A stretch of 64,000 nt of DNA from an uncultured Collinsella sp. (lineage in GTDB: Bacteria > Actinomycetota > Coriobacteriia > Coriobacteriales > Coriobacteriaceae). The position numbers were made by a program, and so were the translations under genes. Location of the stretch: positions 62,001-126,000 of the forward strand of contig CAUGJE010000001.1 in assembly GCA_959599915.1 (NCBI GenBank), in the 5' to 3' direction. Below the pieces are notes generated by a model. It saw only the letters and a program-made list of their open reading frames with translations. It made no database searches and was not told the DNA's origin. This document shows, piece after piece, positions 17,732 through 26,668 of this stretch (the first letter of the stretch is position 1; every line of letters starts with the position of its first letter).

Positions 17732-18508
17732 CTAGTAGCTCACCTGGCAGGGAATACCGAGGGCGCGCACGCGCGCGGCAATGGCGTCGAGTACCTCGGG
17801 CACTGCTTTGGCAAGGCCGGCGATCGGTGTTTCGCGCGCCACCGTGTAGATGGTCGCCTCCTGCGGGCGAATGCGCTCAAGCGTCGCGAGCCAGGGGGCA
17901 ACGTACTCCTCGCCGGTGTTGTCGATGGGCTTGCCCCGGTACTCACCGCTCAAAAACATCGTCTGGATAATAACGTGACCGTTAAAGCTTGCGAACGTCT
18001 CAATCTGGTGCTTGACGTCGTAGGGGCCAACGGGCTGGTCGAGCAGCTGGATAAACGCCGGGTCGACGGTATCGAGCTTAAGAATGTTGTCGTCGACCAT
18101 CATGAGCGCGTCGTGCACCTCGGGGCGGTCGGCGCGCGTGCCGTTGGAGAGCACGGCGATCTTGGAGTTTGGGGCAAGCTCGTCGCGCAGCGCGACGGCG
18201 CCGGCAATGGCCTGCGGAAACTCCGGTGCGGCGGTGGGCTCGCCGTTGCCTGCGAAGGTGATCACATCGGGGAGCTCGCCCTCGGCTGCCATCTCGCGCA
18301 GCTTTGCCTCGAGTGCATCGAGCACCACGGCAGCCGTGTTATACGGCTCGTGGCAGGGGCGCTCGGCGTTGAGGCCGTTTTCGCAGTAAATGCAGTCGAA
18401 CGTGCAGATTTTGCCGCTGGCCGGCATCATGTTGACGCCGAGCGAGAGACCAAGGCGACGGCTGCGAACGGGCCCAAAGATGGGGCTGGCATTCAAAAAC
18501 GTAGACAT
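17732..18508 (-). CDS. Radical SAM protein
   Basis: A 258-residue protein with the cluster-binding motif CTFDCIYCENG near residue 35, which binds a 4Fe-4S cluster and S-adenosylmethionine, and TFAGNGEPT, the radical-SAM GGE-like motif. The size and the opening FGPVRSRRLGLSLGVN resemble the small wybutosine/Elp3-like radical SAM group (COG0731-type). The substrate is unknown. ATG 18508 is chosen because GAGGAG lies 9 bases upstream; ATG 18514 is only 3 bases from it. The frame is open to 19102, but that part is the antisense of the hydrolase gene. Confidence 0.85.
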   Translation of the reverse strand: MSTFLNASPIFGPVRSRRLGLSLGVNMMPASGKICTFDCIYCENGLNAERPCHEPYNTAAVVLDALEAKLREMAAEGELPDVITFAGNGEPTAAPEFPQAIAGAVALRDELAPNSKIAVLSNGTRADRPEVHDALMMVDDNILKLDTVDPAFIQLLDQPVGPYDVKHQIETFASFNGHVIIQTMFLSGEYRGKPIDNTGEEYVAPWLATLERIRPQEATIYTVARETPIAGLAKAVPEVLDAIAARVRALGIPCQVSY

Positions 18509-18733
18509 AGGCATATGCTCCTCAAGACAATTGTGCCTAAGCATAGCATCGGCTCCAAAGCAAGGTGTGGGCTCTTGCTTTACAAGTTTCGTTTTTTCAC
18601 GTCGCTCATGATGCCGTGCCATGAAAAGCCTCGGGTCGGGTAAAGTTAATCTGTTAACAAGGTGTAAAGCAATGCGGGTCCATCCAACCGTGCTGACGTG
18701 CAACTGGATGAGCATTGATGATGGGGGCACAAC

Positions 18734-19531
18734 ATGGATTTTACGGTCGAGAATGCGGGCACCACGATTGCCTGTCGCGAATATGCCGACCCGGATGTGT
18801 CGCCTGATGCTCCTGCCTTGGTGTGCGTGCACGGCGCTTGTGTCGACGGCACATTTTTCGACGGCATCGCTTGTGAGCTCAGTCGCAACTACCGCGTAAT
18901 TGCCTACGACCGCCGCGGCTGTGGTGGCAGCAGCGATGCGGCAGACGGCAGCTATGATCTTGCCGCTCAGGCCGCCGATCTGCAAGCCGTGATCGAACAC
19001 GTTGGCGCTCCGACAAATGTGCTTGCGCACAGCGCCGGTACGTTGGTGGCGCTGGAGCTTCTTCGTACCGAACCCCATCTCGTCGCCCGTGCGATTCTGC
19101 ATGAGCCGGCTGTGTCGGCCGAAGGCGTCGGCATGGGCGCAGCCCCGGTTTTGCTCGATATGATTGCGGCTGGAAAGGTTTCAAGGGCGCTCCGGCTTTT
19201 CTTGGGAGCCCTCGGCGACTTGGACCCCGAGGCTCCTGGAACGACCGAAGCGGAAGCCAAACATGCCCTGCGCAATGGTCGTTGCTTCATGGCCAATGAA
19301 TACGGGATTACTATGACCTGCGTTCCCGATTGGGATAGCGTTCGCGCGTCAAAAACGGTGGCCGCCGTGCTCCTGGGCGAGCTCTCGATTGGCACGCCCC
19401 GCGAGGCTGGCACGCGAGCGGCTGCCGAATATCTCGATTGCCCTCTCGTGACGATCCCGGGCGCGCATAACGGTCTGCGCGATCGCCCGGCAGCGGCTGC
19501 CCGGGCTGTCCGTGGCATCCTGGGGCTCTAA
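18734..19531 (+). CDS. Alpha/beta-fold hydrolase
   Basis: A 265-residue alpha/beta hydrolase. VCVHGACVDG holds the oxyanion-hole HG motif. YDRRGCGGSS is the usual strand-4 block, LAHSAGT the nucleophile elbow with Ser, and IPGAHNG near the end supplies the catalytic His. The acid residue is probably an Asp or Glu in the GELSIG region. Substrate unknown. It starts at ATG 18734 after a GGGGG ribosome site, lies divergent from the radical SAM gene and is not obviously in an operon. Confidence 0.87.
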   Translation: MDFTVENAGTTIACREYADPDVSPDAPALVCVHGACVDGTFFDGIACELSRNYRVIAYDRRGCGGSSDAADGSYDLAAQAADLQAVIEHVGAPTNVLAHSAGTLVALELLRTEPHLVARAILHEPAVSAEGVGMGAAPVLLDMIAAGKVSRALRLFLGALGDLDPEAPGTTEAEAKHALRNGRCFMANEYGITMTCVPDWDSVRASKTVAAVLLGELSIGTPREAGTRAAAEYLDCPLVTIPGAHNGLRDRPAAAARAVRGILGL

Positions 19532-19675
19532 CACCCGCAATGGCCAAAGCAGGCTTCACCCGCAAACGTTTCGGCCGTGTTAACAAATGTGCTCAAAACC
19601 TCACGTCTGCGACTTCAATCGCGCCGCCTGCCAACTCATAAAAATGTAACAGCATTCACGTACTTACCTGCATCG

Positions 19676-19693
19676 ACAAGGTGTTACCCTTGT
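19676..19693. promoter_or_regulatory. Small palindrome upstream of the signalling gene
   Basis: ACAAGG-6-CCTTGT, 50 bases before the start at 19743. It could be an operator or part of the promoter; there is no other support. Confidence 0.25.
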
Positions 19694-19742
19694 AGCATTT
19701 GGAACCCACCGCTACCATGCGAAACTATCGAAAGGGCCCCAT

Positions 19743-21623
19743 ATGCTCAATAATCACGAGGTCAATCTAACCGACGAGGAGGCTGCCGCCGAGGTCGCCC
19801 GCGTCGCGAAGACCTACCCCGTGGTGCGCTTGCTGTCGGCCGATCAGATTAAGAGCGAGCCTAACTGCCTGCTCGCCGGCAATCGGTGCCCTTGTCTGCG
19901 TCAGTCGAGTCTTGAGGCCTTGGCAGATTCCGATGAGGTGTCGGAGCAGCTGCTCAATGATGGTACCGAGTACCGCGCCCGTCTGCGCCCTCTAAAGGTC
20001 GAGGGCGAGCCTCACGTCCTGCTGATGGTGCGTCCGATCGATGAGCAAGAGGCTGCAGAAGAGGACCTTGTCTACACCGACGTGCTGACGAGTGTGCGCA
20101 ATCGCCGATATTACGAGGAGAAGCTCCGTAGCGCCCGCATGAATGCCGGCGTTGCGGTGATCGACCTTGATGATTTTAGGGTCTTCAACGATACGTGTGG
20201 CCGCCATGCCGGCGACCTTGCACTCGGTGCTGTGGCGACAGCCATACGCAGCGGAATTCGTTCGACTGACGAGCTTGTACGCTATGGCTGCGACAAGTTT
20301 GTGGTCGTCATGCCCAATATTCCCTCCGATGACTTCACCCGTCGCCTGCACCAGGTGTCCGATGCCGTTCATGCCACGATTATTCCGGGCCATGAGTACG
20401 TGAGCTTGACGGCATGTGTTGGTGGCGTTCGCATTCATGGCGAGGCAGTCGATGAGGGAGTTGGCCGCGCTGTCCAGTTATTGAGCCGCGCTAAGGCAAA
20501 AGCCGGTACGGTCGTGACCGATGCCGATTCCATCGAAGCCTTCCAAAGCGAAAAGCCTTTGGTGCTTATTGTCGATGACTCCGAGATGAACCGAGCCATT
20601 CTCAACGAGATGCTCAAGGACGAGTATTGCATCCTCGAGGCCGACAACGGTCGTACGGCGCTCGACATGGTCGACCGCTATGGCGATGAGTTGTCGCTCG
20701 TGCTGCTGGATATTGTCATGCCGGGCATAAGCGGCTTTGAGGTGCTGGCCGATCTGTCGCGCCGATCGGGTATCGACAATCTGCCTTTCATCATGATTTC
20801 GAGCGAAGATTCCGATGATATGGTTCTGCGCGCGTACGAGCTGGGCGCCTCGGACTATATCAACCGCCCGTTTGACTCCCGTGTCGTGCGCCGCCGTGTA
20901 AGCAACACCATCCGCCTATACGCCAAACAGCGCCGTCTGACGAGCCTGCTGTCCCAGCAGTACAACGAGCGCGTCAAGAACAGTCGCATGCTCATCGACA
21001 TCATGGCCGGCGTCATGGAGCTTCGCAACGGCGAGAGCGGCAGACACGTTACGAACATCGAGAAGCTGACCGAGCTGCTGCTTGGCTGCCTGGCCCACCG
21101 TAGCGACAACATCTCCCTCGACAACGAGGAGCGCTCCACGATTGCCCTGGCTTCGGCGCTGCACGATATCGGCAAGATGGCGATTGACGATGCGATTCTC
21201 AACAAGCCCGGGCGCCTCACGCCCGAAGAGTTCGAGATTATGAAGACGCATACCACGATCGGCGCCGACATGCTGCGTGAGCTGGGTCGCCATCACGCCG
21301 GCAATGCGCTTATGGAATATGCGTACCAGATTGCGCGTTGGCATCACGAGCGCTGGGACGGCAAGGGTTATCCCGATGGCCTTAAGGGCGACGAGATTCC
21401 CATTGCCGCGCAGGTGGTCTCGGTGGCCGACGTGTATGATGCGCTGACGAGCGTGCGCGTGTACAAGGACGCTATCCCGCACAAGGAGGCGATCCAGATG
21501 ATCCTGGACGGTAAGTGCGGCACCTTTAATCCGCTGTTGCTCGACTGCCTGCTCGAGGTGCAAGACCGTATTGCCGAGACGTTGGCACGCCCCGCCGACG
21601 TTGTCGCGTTTCCCACGATTTAG
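19743..21623 (+). CDS. GGDEF (degenerate)-REC-HD-GYP signalling protein
   Basis: 626 residues in four parts. The N-terminal region (1-105) has a Cys-containing CLLAGNRCPCL segment. The GGDEF-like domain (about 115-265) reads RYGCDKFVVV where an active cyclase has GG(D/E)EF, so it is predicted catalytically dead. The receiver domain (about 275-395) has the phospho-acceptor Asp in LVLLDIVMPG. The HD-GYP domain (about 410-610) has ALHDIGK and HHERWDGKGYPDGLKGDEIP, which are intact. The likely output is cyclic-di-GMP hydrolysis, switched by phosphorylation. The next gene is an HPt protein, the natural phosphodonor. Confidence 0.9.
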   Translation: MLNNHEVNLTDEEAAAEVARVAKTYPVVRLLSADQIKSEPNCLLAGNRCPCLRQSSLEALADSDEVSEQLLNDGTEYRARLRPLKVEGEPHVLLMVRPIDEQEAAEEDLVYTDVLTSVRNRRYYEEKLRSARMNAGVAVIDLDDFRVFNDTCGRHAGDLALGAVATAIRSGIRSTDELVRYGCDKFVVVMPNIPSDDFTRRLHQVSDAVHATIIPGHEYVSLTACVGGVRIHGEAVDEGVGRAVQLLSRAKAKAGTVVTDADSIEAFQSEKPLVLIVDDSEMNRAILNEMLKDEYCILEADNGRTALDMVDRYGDELSLVLLDIVMPGISGFEVLADLSRRSGIDNLPFIMISSEDSDDMVLRAYELGASDYINRPFDSRVVRRRVSNTIRLYAKQRRLTSLLSQQYNERVKNSRMLIDIMAGVMELRNGESGRHVTNIEKLTELLLGCLAHRSDNISLDNEERSTIALASALHDIGKMAIDDAILNKPGRLTPEEFEIMKTHTTIGADMLRELGRHHAGNALMEYAYQIARWHHERWDGKGYPDGLKGDEIPIAAQVVSVADVYDALTSVRVYKDAIPHKEAIQMILDGKCGTFNPLLLDCLLEVQDRIAETLARPADVVAFPTI

Positions 21624-21646
21624 TTTGACCAAAGGAGCTTTAATCC

Positions 21647-22003
21647 ATGATTTCCATGCGCGAGACGTATGAGAAGATCGGCGCTAACTATGATGACGCG
21701 TGCGCTCGGCTGATGGGCGAGGAAATGCTTGCCCGCTTTGCCCTCAAGTTTTTGGATGACGAGAGCATGGACAAGCTGGAGGCTGCCATGGCGGCAGGAG
21801 ACGCCAAGGAAGCGTTTATGGCGGCGCACACGCTCAAGGGCGTAAGCCAGAACCTGGGATTCGATAATCTGTACGAGCCGGCGGTCGTGGTGACCGAAGC
21901 GCTGCGTGGTGCCGATGCCGTTGATGGCGCTCGCGAGGGAATGCATGCGTTGCAGCAGCAATATGCAGCTACGATGTCGGCCCTGCGCGAGGCGGCCGAA
22001 TAA
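21647..22003 (+). CDS. HPt (histidine phosphotransfer) domain protein
   Basis: A 118-residue all-helical protein. AAHTLKGVSQNLG (about residues 60-72) is the HPt motif with the phospho-accepting histidine. It begins 23 bases after the REC/HD-GYP gene with an AAAGGAG ribosome site, so the two are almost certainly one operon and one phosphorelay. The kinase that loads the histidine is not in the neighbourhood; the kinase remnant at 4.3 kb cannot do it because its own domain is truncated. Confidence 0.85.
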   Translation: MISMRETYEKIGANYDDACARLMGEEMLARFALKFLDDESMDKLEAAMAAGDAKEAFMAAHTLKGVSQNLGFDNLYEPAVVVTEALRGADAVDGAREGMHALQQQYAATMSALREAAE

Positions 22004-22026
22004 GAGCTTCCGAGCTTTGATGGCTA

Positions 22027-22092
22027 CGAGAGTGGATAATCTCCCGTTTTAGGCCCGGTGGCGGCCTCAAAGTGGGAGATTATCCACTCTCG
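22027..22092. repeat. Perfect inverted repeat, 19-bp arms
   Basis: Arms 22027-22045 and 22074-22092 (CGAGAGTGGATAATCTCCC and complement) are exact. The loop contains a second small stem (AGGCC ... GGCCT). It sits 23 bases after the HPt stop and may end that operon. The fragment TCCACTCTC recurs at about 22110. Confidence 0.85.
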
Positions 22093-22232
22093 TTCGATAC
22101 GTGTCCAAAAATCCACTCTCACCCTTCGGATTAGTAAATAACCTATGCGTACCGGCTGGGCTTCCCACATGCAATCCATATCGTTGTTCGATAAACTATT
22201 CCGATAACGATAGAGTCGACGAGGGTGAGTGT

Positions 22233-22793
22233 ATGTCCAATAGCGTTCAGCGTATGGCCAAGGCGGGCGAGACTGTAAGGAAGCTCGGTTTTTGCATGGC
22301 GGTCATTTTTGCGGGAATGCTCGTCGCTTTTGCCGCGTTGGTTGTTTACGTGATCTGGTATGCGGTTGCAAACGTTGCTTCTGTCGATTCTTTCGGTGTT
22401 GTGACGCTTCTCAATGGCGGGTGCATCGTTATCCCAAGCGGACTGTGCATGGCGCTTGTCATGGGTATTTCGCTTGTCGTTTTGTGCGGAATCAGCCGTG
22501 ACATTTCGCTGGGCGTATCGCCCTTTACCAGGGCGCATGTGCGGCTTATCCGTGTTCTCGCGCTTGCCTTTGCTGTTAACGCCGCGGTTTCGCTTGTTGG
22601 TGCCTATGGATCGGTCAATCTCACCATTGGCGGCCTGGAGCTTTACATCGTGCCTCATTCCTTCGTTATTGAGATTTGCCAAGGCGCTACCTTTGATGCG
22701 GGGTCGTTTATCGGCGCAGTTGTCTGTTTGTTTATCTCGGCGATCTGGAGTTATGCCTCGCTGCTCCAAGAGCAGTCTGACGAGCTTGTGTAG
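22233..22793 (+). CDS. DUF2975 family membrane protein
   Basis: A 186-residue protein with four hydrophobic segments (about residues 17-45, 60-88, 108-130, 155-178) and short loops. This pattern, and the fact that a small Cro/C1-type regulator starts 9 bases later, match the DUF2975/YozG-like pairs common in Firmicutes and Actinobacteria. The regulator is usually thought to control the pair. Function of the membrane partner is unknown. ATG 22233 follows GAGGGTGAG; the open frame upstream to 22101 has no ribosome site. Codons are less GC-biased than in flanking genes. Confidence 0.75.
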   Translation: MSNSVQRMAKAGETVRKLGFCMAVIFAGMLVAFAALVVYVIWYAVANVASVDSFGVVTLLNGGCIVIPSGLCMALVMGISLVVLCGISRDISLGVSPFTRAHVRLIRVLALAFAVNAAVSLVGAYGSVNLTIGGLELYIVPHSFVIEICQGATFDAGSFIGAVVCLFISAIWSYASLLQEQSDELV

Positions 22794-22801
22794 GAGGGAA
22801 C

Positions 22802-23131
22802 ATGAGCTATCTCATCATCGAGCTTGAGACGCAGCTGCTTAAGACCGGAAAGACCAGCGCTGATCTGATTCGGGCCACGGGGCATACTCCGGCTAATATT
22901 TCAAAGCTTAGAAACGGAAAGATAAAAGCTATTCGCCTAAAGACGCTTCTCGATATCTGTGATGAGCTTGATTGTCAACCGGGAGATATTATTCAGCGCG
23001 TGAGCGAGAAAGAGCTTGAGGAGCTTATTGTCGAGCGCGCGAAAAATGTCGTGAGACAGATGCGGGATGGCGGAGGCAACGAGGCGTCGCTTCCGACATC
23101 AGTCTTCGCTGTCGATTTGAGTGACGAGTAG
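22802..23131 (+). CDS. Small XRE-family transcriptional regulator
   Basis: A 109-residue Cro/C1-type DNA-binding protein. The helix-turn-helix lies at about residues 18-60 (SADLIRATGHTPANISKLR, then LKTLLDICDELDCQPGDII, the usual YozG-like end). An acidic C-terminal extension of about 40 residues is unusual for this small class. It starts with GGAGGG 9 bases after the DUF2975 gene and is certainly co-transcribed with it. A hairpin and U-rich stretch follow. Confidence 0.85.
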   Translation: MSYLIIELETQLLKTGKTSADLIRATGHTPANISKLRNGKIKAIRLKTLLDICDELDCQPGDIIQRVSEKELEELIVERAKNVVRQMRDGGGNEASLPTSVFAVDLSDE

Positions 23132-23169
23132 CTTAAGGCGAACAACTAAAACGAAATATCAGCGTGAAG

Positions 23170-23200
23170 GGACTCGTGTCTAACACGGGTTCTTTCTTTT
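23170..23200 (+). terminator. Terminator after the DUF2975/XRE operon
   Basis: GGACTCGTGT and ACACGGGTTC form an imperfect stem followed by TCTTTCTTTT, 40 bases past the XRE stop. Confidence 0.65.
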
Positions 23201-23208
23201 AGATTATC

Positions 23209-23237
23209 TTGACAAATACGAGTTATTGAAAAACAAT
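23209..23237 (+). promoter_or_regulatory. Putative promoter of the BcrA-like ABC operon
   Basis: Consensus TTGACA at 23209-23214, a 17-base spacer and AACAAT at 23232-23237. The start codon of the first gene is at 23276. Confidence 0.5.
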
Positions 23238-23275
23238 AACAACTATGGAAAACGATAAAGGAAAGACGGAGCGAT

Positions 23276-24037
23276 ATGAGCGGTTTTGCTATCAAGCAGA
23301 ACGGGAGGCCAATGAACGCATCAGCGATAAAGCTATCAAAAGTATCAAAGCGCTACGGGAAACGGCGCGTTTTGCATGACGTTTCCTTCGAGGTGCATCG
23401 GTCTGAGCTCTGTGCCCTGGTCGGTGCAAACGGTGCGGGCAAAAGCACGCTTATTAAAATCGTCCTTGGCATCTGTGAGCCATCGTCGGGGAGCGTGGAG
23501 CTCTTTGGAGGCAAGTCGAAAAAAGAGCTGAGCCTGATGCGGACGCGTGTCGGCTATGTGCCAGATTCCAGCGGAGCATACCAATCCCTCAGTGCGGCTG
23601 AGAATCTTCGGATCCGATGTGCGGAATGGGGGCTCGATGAGAAACGTGAGGTTCCTCGCGTCTTGGGCCTAGTCGGGCTGGACGTCGATGAGAAAAAGAG
23701 CGTGAGCAGTTTTTCTCTGGGAATGAAACGGCGACTGGATATAGCTACGGCTTTATTGGGCGACACCGGCGTACTAATTTTCGATGAGCCGGCAAATGGA
23801 TTGGATCCGTTGGGCATCGAGAGTATATGGGCCCTTATCGGTCGATTGAATCGAGAGCAGGGTAAGACCATGCTCATCTCTAGTCATGATTTGGATGAGT
23901 TGGCATCGGTTGCAACAAGCTGTCTGTTTATTCATGACGGCGAACTGCTAAAAAAGGAATCGATGGACGTCATAAGGGATGAGGCGTCGTCCCTAAAAGA
24001 GTATTACAGGCGCTTGATGAAGGCGGTCTCGCTATGA
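23276..24037 (+). CDS. ABC transporter ATP-binding protein (BcrA type)
   Basis: A 253-residue ATPase with Walker A GANGAGKST, signature FSLGMKRRLDIA and Walker B VLIFDEPANGLDP, followed by SSHDLDEL. Sequence style and genetic order (ATPase, then two six-helix permeases without an exporter domain) match BcrAB/LanFEG-like systems that remove bacitracin or lantibiotics from the membrane; no bacteriocin gene is adjacent, so immunity is only a suggestion. ATG 23312 is an alternative start with its own GGGAGG. The gene overlaps the next by 4 bases. Confidence 0.88.
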   Translation: MSGFAIKQNGRPMNASAIKLSKVSKRYGKRRVLHDVSFEVHRSELCALVGANGAGKSTLIKIVLGICEPSSGSVELFGGKSKKELSLMRTRVGYVPDSSGAYQSLSAAENLRIRCAEWGLDEKREVPRVLGLVGLDVDEKKSVSSFSLGMKRRLDIATALLGDTGVLIFDEPANGLDPLGIESIWALIGRLNREQGKTMLISSHDLDELASVATSCLFIHDGELLKKESMDVIRDEASSLKEYYRRLMKAVSL

Positions 24038-24858
24038 AGCGGGCGATCCATCCCATAAAAGCAGATATGATGCGTTTGTACAGGATATTTCCGGCGAAGT
24101 TTGGTCTTGCGCTTATGCTGGCGTTCGGCCTTCTCTTCGGCATCTTTCTAAAAAACGGAACAACGTTGCTCGCCTTTGGCAATAGCGTTTTTGGGGAGGA
24201 TATTGGCTTCTGCTGGAATGTAATCGATCCTACTGCGCCTGATGAGTCCCTTGTGCGCAGTGCTTTTGCCGGTACCTCCCTGTTCGTTCCACTCATCGTT
24301 TGCCTGGCGATTTTACAGGAGCGCGGCTATGAAGAGGGATGCCGAATTTCTTCAGCAAGAGGTCTTGCCCGCTTTAACGGGGCTCTGGCACATGTACTTT
24401 CGTCTGCTTTAATAATCGGCGCAGCATATAGTGCGCTTTGCCTTCTTCTTTTTGCAATAGCCATAATACGTGGTGGGCAAAGCTGTGCGCACGACATACT
24501 GGCTGCATTTTTGCCTGCGATGATAATCAACGCCGTATTGGTGATATCAGTTGCGTTGGAGACGGTGACCATCTATCGGATTACAAGCAGCGCTGTATTG
24601 AGCGGGGCTGTGGTAATAATCGGATTTGTCATGAGCTTGACGCTCTACGGAACTTACCTTCAGACGCCCATACCGTCCTTGCGATGGATTTTCTTTCTTC
24701 CGGGGCCGTACCTTGGAGTCGGATGTGCCCTTGGGTATAGCGATATGGGGCAGCTGACGCTTCTGGGATATGGCGTGGCAGCCAGCTGTCTATCGGTATT
24801 GATTTACGCTCTCTTGAGCTTTCGCGCTGGGGGTGTGTTCAATGGCTCGTCAGATTAA
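24034..24858 (+). CDS. ABC transporter permease (ABC-2-like), first subunit
   Basis: A 274-residue integral membrane protein with about six hydrophobic segments (near residues 20-40, 85-105, 125-150, 165-185, 195-215, 245-265). No conserved catalytic motif. It overlaps the ATPase stop by 4 bases (ATGA) and the next permease by 17 bases, so the three are translationally coupled. It is the membrane partner of the BcrA-like ATPase; the substrate is unknown. Base composition is clearly more AT-rich than the chromosome around it. Confidence 0.75.
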   Translation: MKRAIHPIKADMMRLYRIFPAKFGLALMLAFGLLFGIFLKNGTTLLAFGNSVFGEDIGFCWNVIDPTAPDESLVRSAFAGTSLFVPLIVCLAILQERGYEEGCRISSARGLARFNGALAHVLSSALIIGAAYSALCLLLFAIAIIRGGQSCAHDILAAFLPAMIINAVLVISVALETVTIYRITSSAVLSGAVVIIGFVMSLTLYGTYLQTPIPSLRWIFFLPGPYLGVGCALGYSDMGQLTLLGYGVAASCLSVLIYALLSFRAGGVFNGSSD

Positions 24859-25660
24859 AAGACTTCTCCAGTCAGAATTGAAGCATGTGAGCAAATGGGC
24901 GTACGCCTTAATCCTGGTAATTTATGCGTACATGGTGATATTGCAGCTTAATTCTTTCCCGATGTGGTTCTGTAGCCTCCGTGAGAACAGTTTCTTGGGT
25001 TTTTTCCCAGACCCGACGCTTCGGCTATCGGCGGAGGATGTCCTTCTATTTGGCAATGCAGAGGTTTTTCGCGGTCTGCTGTTCAACGTAGCCCCGTTGG
25101 CCCATGCATTGTTCTTTCCGTTCATCGCGGCTTGCATTGTGCCGCGCTTTGTCAGTTCGGGCTTTATTGAGGAACCGTGGGGGTTGTCGGAGGCTCGGGG
25201 AGGGAAGCGTGTGTGCGCTATCGTTGCGCGAGTGGTGCTATCTTCTTTTGCCCTTTTGGGCGCGTTTGTCCTGTCGAGTGTCGTTTTGTACTGTCTTAAC
25301 TGCGCAATCGTTTCGGATGCTCAGCAGTATTTCAACCTGCATGTATTTTGCTATCGACTTGTTCTTGCTGCCGCTGCCTGCCTTGCATACGTGGTTTCTT
25401 GCGTAATCGTTGTTTCCTATTTTGGGTCCGGCTTCGGTCCGATTGGCATGCTGCTGCTTGTCAACGTCGTAGCGATCTACATACAGATCGGGGCCAATTC
25501 CATGCTTCCGCTTCCAGCCTCGATGCTCATGTGGATTTGCGGCGTGACCCCGTTGGGGAATGGTCAATGCATTTCGATTTTAATTGACTGTCTCATAAAC
25601 GTAGTAAGCGTTGTTGCCATTTGCTTTACTGTCGACCGATTGCGGTCGAGATTTCTCTGA
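24842..25660 (+). CDS. ABC transporter permease (ABC-2-like), second subunit
   Basis: A 272-residue membrane protein with about six hydrophobic segments, the first at residues 18-35. It contains the ABC-2-style sequence PRFVSSGFIEEPWG, like the conserved FVSSG(F/Y) region of lantibiotic-immunity permeases. ATG 24842 lies inside the end of the previous gene, after GGGGGTG; an upstream GTG at 24833 is possible. It is the last gene of the operon, closed by a strong GC stem. Confidence 0.75.
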   Translation: MARQIKRLLQSELKHVSKWAYALILVIYAYMVILQLNSFPMWFCSLRENSFLGFFPDPTLRLSAEDVLLFGNAEVFRGLLFNVAPLAHALFFPFIAACIVPRFVSSGFIEEPWGLSEARGGKRVCAIVARVVLSSFALLGAFVLSSVVLYCLNCAIVSDAQQYFNLHVFCYRLVLAAAACLAYVVSCVIVVSYFGSGFGPIGMLLLVNVVAIYIQIGANSMLPLPASMLMWICGVTPLGNGQCISILIDCLINVVSVVAICFTVDRLRSRFL

Positions 25661-25698
25661 TTGTTTGTGAGGGATAATTATACCGAGCATATCAAATA

Positions 25699-25737
25699 CA
25701 GGGGGGGGCGGGCACCGTAGCTGGTGTCCGCCCCCCT
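25699..25737. terminator. Bidirectional GC-rich stem
   Basis: A run of eight G plus CGGGCACC pairs with GGTGTCCGCCCCCCTG. It separates the ABC operon from the convergent C26 peptidase gene and could serve both. Confidence 0.7.
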
Positions 25738-25771
25738 GGCTTAGGAGGCTTTAACCTGAGTGGTTCGCGAG

Positions 25772-26581
25772 CTAGCGGGCCTGCTTTACCTTGGCCGCTG
25801 CTTCGACAAACGACTTCCACAGGTTAAAGTCGGTCTCGAGCGTCTTCCACGTGTACTCAGGGTGCCATTGCACGCCCAAGCAGAATGGCTGGCCTTCGAC
25901 CTCGATGCACTCGGGAACGCCGTCGGTTGCCTTGGCGACCAAACGCGTGCTCTTGCCCAGGCGGTCGACGCAGCAGTGATGTGCCGAGTTGGTCTGGATG
26001 AGCCTGTGCCCGCCAACCGCGCGCTCCAGCAGCGAGCCCGGCACGACCTCGACAGGATGCACAGGGTCGTTGAGCACGTGGGTATGGCGCCACTGCGTGC
26101 GACCCTCGCGCGCACCTAGGCTCGGCACGTCCATGCACAGGGTGCCGCCGGTGGCGACGTTGAGCAGCTGCGTGCCGCGGCAGGTGGTAAAGAGTGGCTT
26201 TTTGGCGCAGAGCACCTCGTTAACCAGCTTAAACTCAAAACGGTCGCGAATCTCGCAGCACAGTGTGGGGTCGTAGGGGCGCTCGTCGCCCCAGCGCTTG
26301 GGGTTGACGTCCGGGCCGCCGGGAATGGCGATGCCGTCGGCGATGTCGACGTAATGACGGATAACCTCAATGTCCTCGGTGATGGACATCTGCAGCGGCA
26401 GGCCGCCGGCGGCAAGAATGGCATCGACAAAGACGCTCGCGATCTCCTCGTTGGGGGAGAGCATTTCGCTCAAAAAGGGCTTCGCTTCTTCCCAGCGCGG
26501 TGCCACCAGGATAAGCGGGCGGTCGGCGGGATCGACGTCGACGTGCGGGGTAAAGGACGATGAAGTGCGGGTTCCAATCAT
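25772..26581 (-). CDS. Gamma-glutamyl-gamma-aminobutyrate hydrolase family (peptidase C26)
   Basis: A 269-residue class I glutamine-amidotransferase-like hydrolase. TTCRGTQLLNV holds the nucleophile Cys, and LGVQWHPE supplies His and Glu of the triad. DGIAIPGGPDVNP is the family's N-terminal block. PuuD-type enzymes split gamma-glutamyl amides. It lies 87 bases beyond the amino-acid ABC operon on the same strand, so it probably processes an imported gamma-glutamyl compound. This is inference from position. There is no signal peptide. Confidence 0.88.
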   Translation of the reverse strand: MIGTRTSSSFTPHVDVDPADRPLILVAPRWEEAKPFLSEMLSPNEEIASVFVDAILAAGGLPLQMSITEDIEVIRHYVDIADGIAIPGGPDVNPKRWGDERPYDPTLCCEIRDRFEFKLVNEVLCAKKPLFTTCRGTQLLNVATGGTLCMDVPSLGAREGRTQWRHTHVLNDPVHPVEVVPGSLLERAVGGHRLIQTNSAHHCCVDRLGKSTRLVAKATDGVPECIEVEGQPFCLGVQWHPEYTWKTLETDFNLWKSFVEAAAKVKQAR

Positions 26582-26668
26582 GGGCGTGGCTTTCGAATCC
26601 GGGTGGACATGGCGCAGGGGCGGCGCGGGGCAAACGCTGTTGATGAATTTGCCCGCGTGGCAATTGGG

